Assembly (NCBI GenBank): GCA_947497905.1
Contig: CANMIH010000011.1
Coordinates: forward strand, 62,001-126,000
From: an uncultured Pelagimonas sp.
GTDB lineage: Bacteria > Pseudomonadota > Alphaproteobacteria > Rhodobacterales > Rhodobacteraceae
DNA length: 64,000 nt
Direction: 5' to 3'
A model generated the notes under the pieces. That model was not told the origin of the DNA and did not search any database. It worked only from the letters and a program-made list of their open reading frames with translations. The stretch's first letter is position 1, and every line of letters starts with the position of its first letter. Position numbers and translations under genes: made by a program. This document shows, piece after piece, positions 37,129-45,017 of this stretch.

Positions 37129-39006
37129 ATGGGACTACAAACCAATCTGATCCGACGGGGCGCGACATATGCCTGGCGGCGGCGCTTGCCCGCGCAACTG
37201 GGCGGCAAGCTCATGCAAATCAGCCTGCGCACCAATGACCCTGACATCGCTAAACGCATCGCGCCGGTTGTAACTTCAGAATCTTGGCACATGTACCGGG
37301 CTATGATGTTTCAAACCCTGACCAAAGACGATGCCCGCACTCTGCTCACTGCTGTAATCCAGCGTGAGTTACGCCGCATTGAGCTAGAGCGCCTGACCGG
37401 GGCCGATAACCCCTGCCCTCTCTCTTGGGAGGACAATCGCAGTCATGACTGGGCAACGGGCAAAGCCTTGCAGCTGTTGGCCTCGCGCGGAGTGTCCGGA
37501 CGGGAGCTGAGTGATGCCGATCTGGCAGAGCTTCAGGCTGAGGGACGTACGGATAAGGATATCGGGCGACTGAAACACGTTCTGGAGACAGAAGCGCAGA
37601 AGTTCTCCCACCCTCCGCTTCAAGGTTCCAATGCTCCGGTCAAACAGCTTATGTCAGAGAGCCTCGGCCGAGAGGATTTTTCTAATCTGGAAGCGCTTCA
37701 GGGCAGGAAACTCTACCTACAAGGTCGGAGCGCTGGTCGCCTGACATCGTTGACCACCGATCCATCCTTTGATCAAGCCATGGAATTGGCTCAGGAGCTG
37801 GCAACGACAGAGGCAAAGCTGCCTCGCAGGGAATCTACGCCGATCTCCTCGCCAAAACCGTCGCCAAGCCCAACACCTCACTTGACACGCGTCGCGCCAG
37901 TACAGCCCCCCTCACCCTCGCCCTATGATCCTCAGCTCTTTGCATTGATTGAGCGCCTCATGGAGCAGAAGCGCCGTCAGAATGTCTCGGGTCAGATGAT
38001 TGAACAGATCTCCAAGACCCTGGCGCTCTTTGTGGAAGCCATTGAAATCGACACGATCCACGAGCTGCGACAACCCCATGTGGCCAAATATGTGGATGTG
38101 CTGCATCAGTTGCCCAAACACTACCGCCGCTCCCCAAAGGCGCAGAAGATGTCGCTGTCCCAGATCCTAAAGACCGCCAAAAAGAGCGGCCAGGCAGACG
38201 GTCTCTCGGTCACAACCATCAATCGCAACCTCGACTATCTTGGGCAATTGCTGCGCAAAGCCAAGGCCGAAGGCTTCACAGAACCCAATGCCATCGATCT
38301 CGACGCCCTGCGCCTGCGCAAGAAAACGCGTGAGCGAGATGAATGCCCGCCCTTCTCGCAACAGGATGTGCAGCACATCTTTCAGCACCCGGTCTGGACC
38401 GGCGCGGCCTCGAAACGCGACTGGCAAACCCCCGGCCCCCATCTGGTCAAGGATGCGCTATACTGGGTGCCCTTCATTGCCGCGCTGACAGGTGCCAGGC
38501 GTGCGGAAATCGCAGGCCTGAAGATTGTGGACGTGGACATCCTCGACGGCATTCCCGCAATCCGCATCCGTGAGAATGCCAACCGCAGCATCAAGACCTT
38601 CGGCTCCGAACGGGATGTGCCTCTCCATCCGCAGCTGATGGAGCTGGGCTTTCTACATCACGTCGAAGCCCTGCGAAGGCGGGGTGAAACCGATCTGTTC
38701 CCGGATATTCGCCCAAAAGACGGTACAAAGGAGCGCTGGGGTGGCAAGCTGGATTACAGGTTTCGCAAAGTGCTCGATAGCCAGCTGCGCACAGGCCGTG
38801 ACGGCAAGAGCATCAAATCGTTCCGCCACTACGTGATCACAGAGCTAGGGCGAAACCGCGAGGTGCCAGAGAACGTACGCAAAGACATCGTCGGGCATGT
38901 CGGCGGCAGCATCACCGCCGAACGCTATACAGACACCGCAACGCTTCAGGAGAAAATCGCCGCAATCAGCACACTACCCAGGGTAAACATCAAACTCAGT
39001 GCGTAG
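37129..39006 (+). CDS. Tyrosine recombinase / integrase (DUF6538 N terminus)
   Basis: 625 residues; AGGAGG lies 7 nt before the ATG. The N terminus (GLQTNLIRRGATYAWRRRLP, LRTNDPDIAKRIAP) is the DUF6538-type DNA-binding segment of phage-like integrases. A variable proline-rich linker (~residues 225-265) is followed by a SAM-like core-binding domain and the catalytic domain: TGARRAEIAGLKI (first Arg), SFRHYVITEL (His and region of the second Arg), IVGHVGG (His) and ERYTDTA (Tyr nucleophile). Likely the integrase of the genomic island to its right, which carries defence and mobilisation genes. Confidence 0.92.
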   Translation: MGLQTNLIRRGATYAWRRRLPAQLGGKLMQISLRTNDPDIAKRIAPVVTSESWHMYRAMMFQTLTKDDARTLLTAVIQRELRRIELERLTGADNPCPLSWEDNRSHDWATGKALQLLASRGVSGRELSDADLAELQAEGRTDKDIGRLKHVLETEAQKFSHPPLQGSNAPVKQLMSESLGREDFSNLEALQGRKLYLQGRSAGRLTSLTTDPSFDQAMELAQELATTEAKLPRRESTPISSPKPSPSPTPHLTRVAPVQPPSPSPYDPQLFALIERLMEQKRRQNVSGQMIEQISKTLALFVEAIEIDTIHELRQPHVAKYVDVLHQLPKHYRRSPKAQKMSLSQILKTAKKSGQADGLSVTTINRNLDYLGQLLRKAKAEGFTEPNAIDLDALRLRKKTRERDECPPFSQQDVQHIFQHPVWTGAASKRDWQTPGPHLVKDALYWVPFIAALTGARRAEIAGLKIVDVDILDGIPAIRIRENANRSIKTFGSERDVPLHPQLMELGFLHHVEALRRRGETDLFPDIRPKDGTKERWGGKLDYRFRKVLDSQLRTGRDGKSIKSFRHYVITELGRNREVPENVRKDIVGHVGGSITAERYTDTATLQEKIAAISTLPRVNIKLSA

Positions 39007-39796
39007 GCTGCTCCTCCAATGGATGCACCACAACGCCTAGGTCCCGCGAGCTGAACGGCGACAAGCACGCTGTCCTTGAATGTAATTCCGGTTCGTCAGG
39101 AAAGGGTCGCAGCAGCATCCATACCCCAGAAATCCCCCTCGCGGAGGATTTCTGTTCCCATCAAATTTGGGTCCTGCACGGTCACGGGCCCGCGCAAGAC
39201 CTCCAAATTCACTGGTGCGATGGAGCCTCACGCAGCTGCTTGACTGCCCCAGACAGCGCCTCGTCCTTGCGGACGTATCTTCGGGGTTCCCAAGGAACCG
39301 AAGACACGTCCATCATGGCGACGTGCTGGGCCCGTCAACCCTTTCCAGCTTACATGTGAACCTCAGGAATGAAAGCTAGGGAGCAACTCTAATGCTCTAA
39401 AGACGTTCGTTTTCACTGAAAATGCTTCGTACAAGTAGCCCTTCCATAATAACATTGGTGAGCTCTCTGTGCCCGGCGTCGAGTAGTCTGCTCATCCAAT
39501 GGCGGTCCCACATCTAATGTCAGCTCTGCTCAGGTATCGGAAGTAGCCTACGCTAAGTCGGGAGCCAGGAATCGGGTCGAGGATAGTCTCGGCTCGGAGC
39601 CGACTTTGGCAATTTGCCCATGCAGCGGGGCAGCGTTCCCAGAAACGGACATTCTGCTTGCTTCAAAAAGTTTGCCGGAACGGAGTTTCCGCGAACAAGT
39701 ATGGGGCGATATCCTTTCAGATAGTCCATAGAGGCAGCACCAATGCAGAAGCGAGCGGCCGACATCCCGATTGCCTTGCACCAATTGCCACCTGAC
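39007..39796. other. Gene-poor stretch with strong hairpins
   Basis: No supported protein gene in 790 nt; the short open frames on both strands have no family likeness. Two clear inverted repeats are present: CAGAAATCC / GGATTTCTG at 39127-39154 (9-bp arms, 10-nt loop) and the larger hairpin at 39271-39311. The first could end the recombinase transcript. Confidence 0.5.
39271..39311. other. Long hairpin with a competing upstream arm
   Basis: GGACGT-AT-CTTCGG(GG)TTCC, loop CAA, GGAACCGAAG-AC-ACGTCC: 16 paired bases with one mismatch pair and a 2-nt bulge. Just upstream CGTCC (39262-39266) can pair with GGACG (39271-39275), so two mutually exclusive stems are possible. It may be a structured RNA, an attenuator or a repeat-element end. 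Confidence 0.45.
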
Positions 39797-40030
39797 TTAT
39801 GGCAGGTTTCTTAGAGATCTTTGTAAGTGGTAGCTTACATTGGCCTGGTGCTTGGCTGCAATTAAGTTCAGAAATTCCGTTGAGTCGAAGCTCTGTGCTT
39901 CGATCTTTATTAGCTCGCAGTTCGCGGACAGCGAGCCCTAACCCAGCTTGGCCAATTCAGGTTTAGCAGTACCCAAGGCTTTCTCGATCCAGACCGGATG
40001 TTCCTGCAATTCTGGAAATGTCTTTCCCAT
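39797..40030 (-). pseudogene. Small protein gene with internal amber codon
   Basis: From ATG 40030, with AAGAAG upstream, the frame reads MGKTFPELQEHPVWIEKALG and ten more residues, then TAG (39940-39938), then goes on in frame with GSLSANCELI and KIEAQSFDSTEFLNLIAAKH to a TAA at 39797. With the TAG read through it would be 77 residues. The second half looks protein-like. No family recognised. Either a 30-residue protein, a nonsense-broken gene or chance. Confidence 0.3.
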
Positions 40031-40053
40031 TATCGTTCTTCTTACGACACGAC

Positions 40054-40074
40054 AGCTGCTATCCTATAGCAGCT
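40054..40074. promoter_or_regulatory. Inverted repeat between divergent genes
   Basis: AGCTGCTAT-CCT-ATAGCAGCT: perfect 9-bp arms, 3-nt spacer, between the possible small gene on the minus strand (start 40030) and the micro-ORF/DUF262 unit on the plus strand. The position fits an operator. Confidence 0.45.
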
Positions 40075-40163
40075 CCCACCACATCGGTTTAGCAACTGTA
40101 GCTACCTAATTAGTCCCTCGACGCCAACTAAACAGATCAGGTCGCAATCACAGGAAGCGTTCC

Positions 40164-40349
40164 TTGTTCACTGATCTGTTGGTCCCTTATTGGACTTTGA
40201 CGGGCTTTTCTAATTCGGCAGTTCGGTCCGTTGACGCCGTCATAGCTATGATTCAGAATGCCAGGCGACGGCTCATCGTTTTCGTACCGTCATACGAACT
40301 TCTTACATGTGCGGAAGACGTCATTGAGATTTGGAGGACCGGGGCATGA
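40164..40349 (+). CDS. Possible 61-residue protein coupled to the DUF262 gene
   Basis: Starts with TTG at 40164 behind a good ribosome site (AGGAAG, about 7 nt away) and ends in an ATGA overlap with the ATG of the DUF262/DUF1524 gene, typical of translational coupling. The product (VDAVIAMIQNARRRLIVFVP, then LLTCAEDVIEIWR) has no recognised family, signal or membrane segment. It may be a small accessory protein or a leader peptide. Confidence 0.4.
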   Translation: MFTDLLVPYWTLTGFSNSAVRSVDAVIAMIQNARRRLIVFVPSYELLTCAEDVIEIWRTGA

Positions 40350-42130
40350 CCACCCAGCGTATTGAAAGCCAAGATATTTCTGTCGCTGGACTATTCCAGT
40401 CATTCTACGCCGTTCCCGACTATCAGCGAGAGTATGTATGGAGCACGGAGCAGGTCGAGCAGCTTCTGACAGATATCCTTGGCGAGATGACCGGCGCCGA
40501 TCCCGAGCACTCGCCGGAGTACTTCATCGGAAGCATCGTCGTATGCCCCGGACAAAGCGGGCTGCTTGACCTTATCGACGGCCAGCAGCGGATGACCACA
40601 CTCTACTTGACACTCTGCGCAATCCGAGATCGTTTCCTAGCTCTCGGTGCCGCCAACTCTGCTGTTCTCAATTCGCAGATCGCGGATGCCTCGATCGATG
40701 CATCGGGAGACGAAGTCAGCCGCTATCGGCTTGACCTGCAATACGAAGACAGCGGCGACGCACTGACAAAGCTTGCTGATAGCAAGGAGATTGACAGGAC
40801 CGAGACACTGTCGATGAAGAACATCGCTAACACACACCATGTTGTGACCCGCTTCCTGGTCAGTGAGTTCGGCGAGGATGTCGCAGCACTGCGCCGCTTT
40901 TATGGCTACCTTTGCAACAAGGTGAAGCTGATCCGCATCCAAACCGACGACGTCGCTAAGGCGCTGAAAATCTTCGAGACAATCAACGACCGTGGTATTG
41001 GCCTCAACTCGATGGACCTCTTGAAGAATCTGCTCTTCATGAAAGCTTCCGCGAGCCAATTTGGTCAGTTGAAAGAGACGTGGAAGAACCTGCAGGACAC
41101 AATCTTTGACATGGGCGAAAAGCCGCTGCGGTTCCTGCGATATTTTATCTTCAGCCATTACGACGTCGATTTGCTGCGCGAAGATGAAATCTACGACTGG
41201 TTGTCGAGGAACGAGGCGAAGGCCGGCTATAGTTCTGATCCGATAGGGTTCGCCCGCGAGCTCGTTTCCGCGGCGAAAGCCTATAGCAATTTCCGAGAAG
41301 GGAAGGACGAGCGTGGGGTTGGAAACCGGCATCTCGAAAACATGAGATTGCTTGGCGGATCTGCTGCGCGCCAACACCTGATCCTTCTGCTCGCCGGGCG
41401 TAAACTGAGCGGTGACCTCTTTGACCGGTTGGCTTCGGAGGTCGAATCTTTGTTCTTCTGCTACGTGATTACCCGCGAACCGACGCGGAATTTTGAGCGT
41501 AACTTTGCGCGGTGGGCCACGGAATTGCGCTCCATTTCTTCTGCGGAGGAACTGGAGGCGTTTACCAACAAGCGCTTTCTGAATGAAAAGACGAAGCTTT
41601 CAGCGCGCTTCGACGACGCCATGGGGCGCCTTTATTATGGGACGCTTCAGCAATATAGATTGAGATATGTTCTCGCGAAGCTGACACAGCACATCGACCT
41701 CGCAGCGTACGGCGAGACAGAAGGCACCCGTTGGCTGCAGTCCTACACCAGCGGTGGCTTCGAAATCGAGCACATCTTTCCCCAGAAACCTAGTGCGAAG
41801 GCATTGGAAGAGTTTGGCCCGATAGAGGACCCACTAGCCTCGCAGCGACTGGGGAATCTGGTTCTCGTTGAGAAGTCGATTAACTCATCGCTTGGAAATC
41901 ACGCGTACAGCGAGAAGCGGCCGATCTATCTCCAATCGAAGCTACTCCTGACGCGCGCGCTTTCAGAGCGTCCCCAGGTCGGTACAAATACTCGAATTGA
42001 CCGCGCCGTGGCATCAATCAAACCATTCCCAACTTGGACGGAGCACGATGTTCTGCAACGACAGCGATGGCTGGTGGAACTGGCGCGCTCGGTCTGGGGG
42101 GTACCTGTGAGTTCTGCAGCCCCCTTGTGA
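40346..42130 (+). CDS. DUF262/DUF1524 protein, GmrSD-like nuclease
   Basis: 594 residues from ATG 40346, chosen for GGAGG 7 nt upstream over a TTG 15 nt earlier. N-terminal DUF262 (GmrS-like) domain: YQREY near residue 27 and DGQQRMTT at 78-85, the ParB-like NTP-binding motif. C-terminal DUF1524 (GmrD-like) HNH-type nuclease: FEIEHIFPQ near residue 475 and RLGNLVLVEKSINSSLGN after it. Fused GmrSD proteins are type IV restriction enzymes that cut modified phage DNA, with NTP stimulating activity. No methylase is nearby, as expected for type IV. First cargo gene after the recombinase. Confidence 0.9.
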   Translation: MTTQRIESQDISVAGLFQSFYAVPDYQREYVWSTEQVEQLLTDILGEMTGADPEHSPEYFIGSIVVCPGQSGLLDLIDGQQRMTTLYLTLCAIRDRFLALGAANSAVLNSQIADASIDASGDEVSRYRLDLQYEDSGDALTKLADSKEIDRTETLSMKNIANTHHVVTRFLVSEFGEDVAALRRFYGYLCNKVKLIRIQTDDVAKALKIFETINDRGIGLNSMDLLKNLLFMKASASQFGQLKETWKNLQDTIFDMGEKPLRFLRYFIFSHYDVDLLREDEIYDWLSRNEAKAGYSSDPIGFARELVSAAKAYSNFREGKDERGVGNRHLENMRLLGGSAARQHLILLLAGRKLSGDLFDRLASEVESLFFCYVITREPTRNFERNFARWATELRSISSAEELEAFTNKRFLNEKTKLSARFDDAMGRLYYGTLQQYRLRYVLAKLTQHIDLAAYGETEGTRWLQSYTSGGFEIEHIFPQKPSAKALEEFGPIEDPLASQRLGNLVLVEKSINSSLGNHAYSEKRPIYLQSKLLLTRALSERPQVGTNTRIDRAVASIKPFPTWTEHDVLQRQRWLVELARSVWGVPVSSAAPL

Positions 42131-42529
42131 ATCTTCTTTTCGCGCGGGACGAAAGTCGGTTTCGTCCCACATCATAGCCAACGAGCGCCACCACGGTGAA
42201 CGTAAGTTTCAAGCGTTCGAGTAGCACCCCGATATGAAGGGCTGCTCTTGCTAGTTCGCAGAGGGCAATTCGCCAGCGTAGAGAGTGTTCGGTTGCCGTG
42301 GACGAGGTCGTGATGGCTGCATCCGGCGAAACTAAAACGCAATGCGAATTGAGTACATTCGCTGCTTGTCACATGGAAGCGCAGCCTTAAGCGTCAGTTC
42401 GGTTAATTGAGTTAAGGCAAAAAGGCTGTTTCAGGGGGGTTCAACTCCACTGAGTGTGTCGGCACTCTTGCGGGGGTCTGAGGAATTGCTAATTGTTTAG
42501 TTGTGATAAATTTCTGAAAAGGTGCGGCC
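42131..42529. other. Intergenic, nothing recognised
   Basis: 399 nt between the DUF262 gene and the ankyrin gene on the same strand; AT content rises toward 42480-42520, where a promoter may lie. No hairpin or open frame of note. Confidence 0.5.
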
Positions 42530-43477
42530 GTGCAGAAAACATACTTAGGTCTATTTTTGTACTGTGCTTTTTCAGTCAGTGCATCCGCCTGCGAGGTCGA
42601 TGTTGAATTTATAAAAGAGAGTAACAGCGAAACGCTGATCGCCTGCCTAGAGGGGGCGAAGCGTGATGAGTTTCTGAATGGGAGAAACTTCGAACTATCT
42701 ACCGTTTTGCATCTAGCCGTCGAAACAAAGAAGGACCACCTCGTGCTTGATGCAATACGTCGCGCCGCAGGCGAGGACGGCTGGCAAGAATTACGTGACC
42801 GCTTGGATAAGACCGGGCGCACGGCACTGCATATTGCTAGTGCGACTAGTGAAACCTCCGAAACCGTCCGATGGCTTTTGACTTGGGGCGCAGATCCAAA
42901 TGCGAGATACGCGGTCGAAAAGAGGTGGAATCCACTGTCCTTGGATTACGGAATCACGCCACTCCACCTGGCCGCAAAGCGCGCCAACGGCGCGGATATT
43001 GTCTCGGCGCTAATGGCAGGCGGTGCTGATGCATCTATAGCTCGCCCGATCGATTCGAATGCAGACCAATTCTATTGGCCTGCTTTCCTGGTAGCGAGCC
43101 GTCATGCCGAGGATTTGCGGGTCCTGACTGCCTTCGCCGCTGGTGGAGGGAAGCTGAATGTTGTTTCGAACGATGACAACAATGCGCTTCATGTGGCGGC
43201 GGGCTGGGACCGGTCGGGTGACGTGATTCGTTTTCTTCTTGAAAAGGGAGTGGACTCCAACGCGACTAACAATGAAGGTCAGACGCCCCTGCATCTTGCT
43301 GCTCGTTATTCATCCAAATCGGAAACTGTGGCGAGCCTACTCGAAGCCATGGAAAACCCGTGCGCCGCGGACAAAAAGGAGCGTACTGCACGCGAGTTAC
43401 TTGAAGTGAATGAGGCCATCGCCGGAGACCATATGCTAGATCTTCGGTTTCATGAGATTTGCGTCGAAGGAAATTGA
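42530..43477 (+). CDS. Exported ankyrin-repeat protein
   Basis: 315 residues, GTG start (AAAAGG upstream). Signal peptide MQKTYLGLFLYCAFSVSASA, then CEVDV. Ankyrin units follow: TVLHLAVETKKDHL, RTALHIASATSETSETVRWL with GADPNA, TPLHLAAKRANGADIVSAL with GGADAS, NALHVAAGWDRSGDVIRFLL, TPLHLAARYSSKSETVASLL. About five or six repeats; the C-terminal cap has cysteines (NPCAADKK, HEICVEG). Likely periplasmic and protein-binding. The next gene begins 6 nt later, so the two probably work together. Ankyrin proteins of this sort occur as immunity or effector-binding partners, but nothing here proves that. Confidence 0.85.
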   Translation: MQKTYLGLFLYCAFSVSASACEVDVEFIKESNSETLIACLEGAKRDEFLNGRNFELSTVLHLAVETKKDHLVLDAIRRAAGEDGWQELRDRLDKTGRTALHIASATSETSETVRWLLTWGADPNARYAVEKRWNPLSLDYGITPLHLAAKRANGADIVSALMAGGADASIARPIDSNADQFYWPAFLVASRHAEDLRVLTAFAAGGGKLNVVSNDDNNALHVAAGWDRSGDVIRFLLEKGVDSNATNNEGQTPLHLAARYSSKSETVASLLEAMENPCAADKKERTARELLEVNEAIAGDHMLDLRFHEICVEGN

Positions 43478-43483
43478 GAAAAT

Positions 43484-44401
43484 ATGCGACGGATAACAAG
43501 CTTCGTTCTTCTTGTGTTAAGGCGTAGCGCTTTCTTGCTTGTTTTTGTAGTTCTGATTCTCGGTAGCAATATCCTCTTGCTGGCCGCTGACGCAGTATAC
43601 GACGCCGCAAAACGAAGTCTTTGGAGTTTAGCCAGCGTTGTCGCAAATGTCGGCTACCCGACAACTCATAGCGGACACCGCGAAGCCGCGGACAGACTGA
43701 CTGCGCAGACACGGGTGTTAAAGGCCGAGGCGCAGGGGCTTGATGCCGAATTGCGCCGCGCACGAAACGAAGTTGTCGAACTGAGTGCTGACAATGAGAC
43801 CTTGAAACGGCGTGTTGTCAGCCTAGCGGACGAGAAGACGGAGATCGATCAAAATCTTAGACTCGCTCGGCGAGAGCTAACAGAACTATCCAGGAAAACC
43901 ACGGAACTCACCGCTGAACGCGCTCGCCTTAGCCGTCGGCTTGCCAATCTCGAAATTAAAATTGAGGAGCTTGATGGACCAATTCGGGAGCGACTCAGTG
44001 CAATCAACGAACGGCTTGCTCGACGAACTTCACGAATGATATCGACTAATACGTCCTCAATGGCTATCGAAGCGGTGCCATATTTCGGCGTCGCCGCTAT
44101 CGTTGGTGTTACATTCGTCGAGGTACGCGATGCCTGCTTAACTCTAGCGGATACTCGCGAGATGTCGGAATTGCTATTGGGTGAGCCCGAAGAGGAAATT
44201 CCTGCATGTGGCTATTCGCCGGAGGAGTTTTGGGACATTTTGGCAGGTGGACCTGACGTGGCTTCTTGCCGTGGTCTGAGTGCAGATATGCCGGCCGAAC
44301 TTCGGTTCGACTGCTCGAATATCATGCGCCCTGGCGAATCCACATCGTCGAGTTTAGATGCTGCGCTTGAATTCGAGGATGTAAAACGCCCAGGCGAATG
44401 A
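43484..44401 (+). CDS. Membrane-anchored coiled-coil protein
   Basis: 305 residues. An N-terminal membrane segment (SAFLLVFVVLILGSNILLLA), then residues ~65-180 form a long heptad-type coiled coil (LTAQTRVLKAEAQGLDAELR, VVELSADNETLKRRVVSLAD, LAERAR-type segments). A second hydrophobic stretch (AVPYFGVAAIVGVTFVEV) precedes an acidic C-terminal ~100 residues with cysteines (DACLTL, IPACGYSPEEFWDIL, ASCRGL). Six nt after the ankyrin gene. No family recognised. It may present the acidic cysteine domain across the membrane. Confidence 0.65.
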   Translation: MRRITSFVLLVLRRSAFLLVFVVLILGSNILLLAADAVYDAAKRSLWSLASVVANVGYPTTHSGHREAADRLTAQTRVLKAEAQGLDAELRRARNEVVELSADNETLKRRVVSLADEKTEIDQNLRLARRELTELSRKTTELTAERARLSRRLANLEIKIEELDGPIRERLSAINERLARRTSRMISTNTSSMAIEAVPYFGVAAIVGVTFVEVRDACLTLADTREMSELLLGEPEEEIPACGYSPEEFWDILAGGPDVASCRGLSADMPAELRFDCSNIMRPGESTSSSLDAALEFEDVKRPGE

Positions 44402-45017
44402 CATATTGAGCGACCGGTGAAACGTCGAGGATTTCGCAGCGCACCGATGGCGTAGGTTCGGAAAAGCGTAATAAATTCCTGCCCTGACGAAGAGCCAACG
44501 ATTGCGTTTTGTATCGTGGGTCAGTTGGAACTTTGTTTTGTAGTACTCATGCCCGACCGTTTCGATCGATATTCGTTTATCCAGAATTGCAACATCCAGT
44601 CGTTACTTTCCAACAGGATTTTGCGGGTATTGGAAGCTGCCCCGCTGTGTTGTGCTGACACACGAATTTCCGCATCGGGCTGAGTTTGACCTCGGCCGGC
44701 ATTTTGGCGCCAAACTATGTAAATGTTGCGATCTGCGATTCACTGCCTTTGGTGCGGGCGCAGCACCGCCCTGGTCCCTGGATGCTGACTTGAAGGGCTG
44801 CTTTCGGGATAACGGCTTCAGGACCTCGCGTCTGCAAAAAGACTTTCGCTTCGGCTTAGGTGAACGTCTTGGTTGGGTTGACTGCAGCTATACTCGACGC
44901 AAAGCAACGGTTTTCTTAGCTTAATCAACGTTACGCTGCGGCAAAACAAAGGAGGCATTCGCAAAATAGCAAGACACTGAGTTGCGAAAATTCCAATTTG
45001 GTCCGGGCTTAAATCAG
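44402..45017. other. Intergenic, no supported gene
   Basis: 616 nt between convergent units. A plus-strand open frame of 90 residues (44652-44924) has some Cys but no family likeness and no good ribosome site. No hairpin of note was seen. Confidence 0.45.

Noticed and set aside
44652-44924. 90-residue plus-strand open frame
   Set aside because: No ribosome site, family or coherent domain; probably chance in an intergenic stretch.
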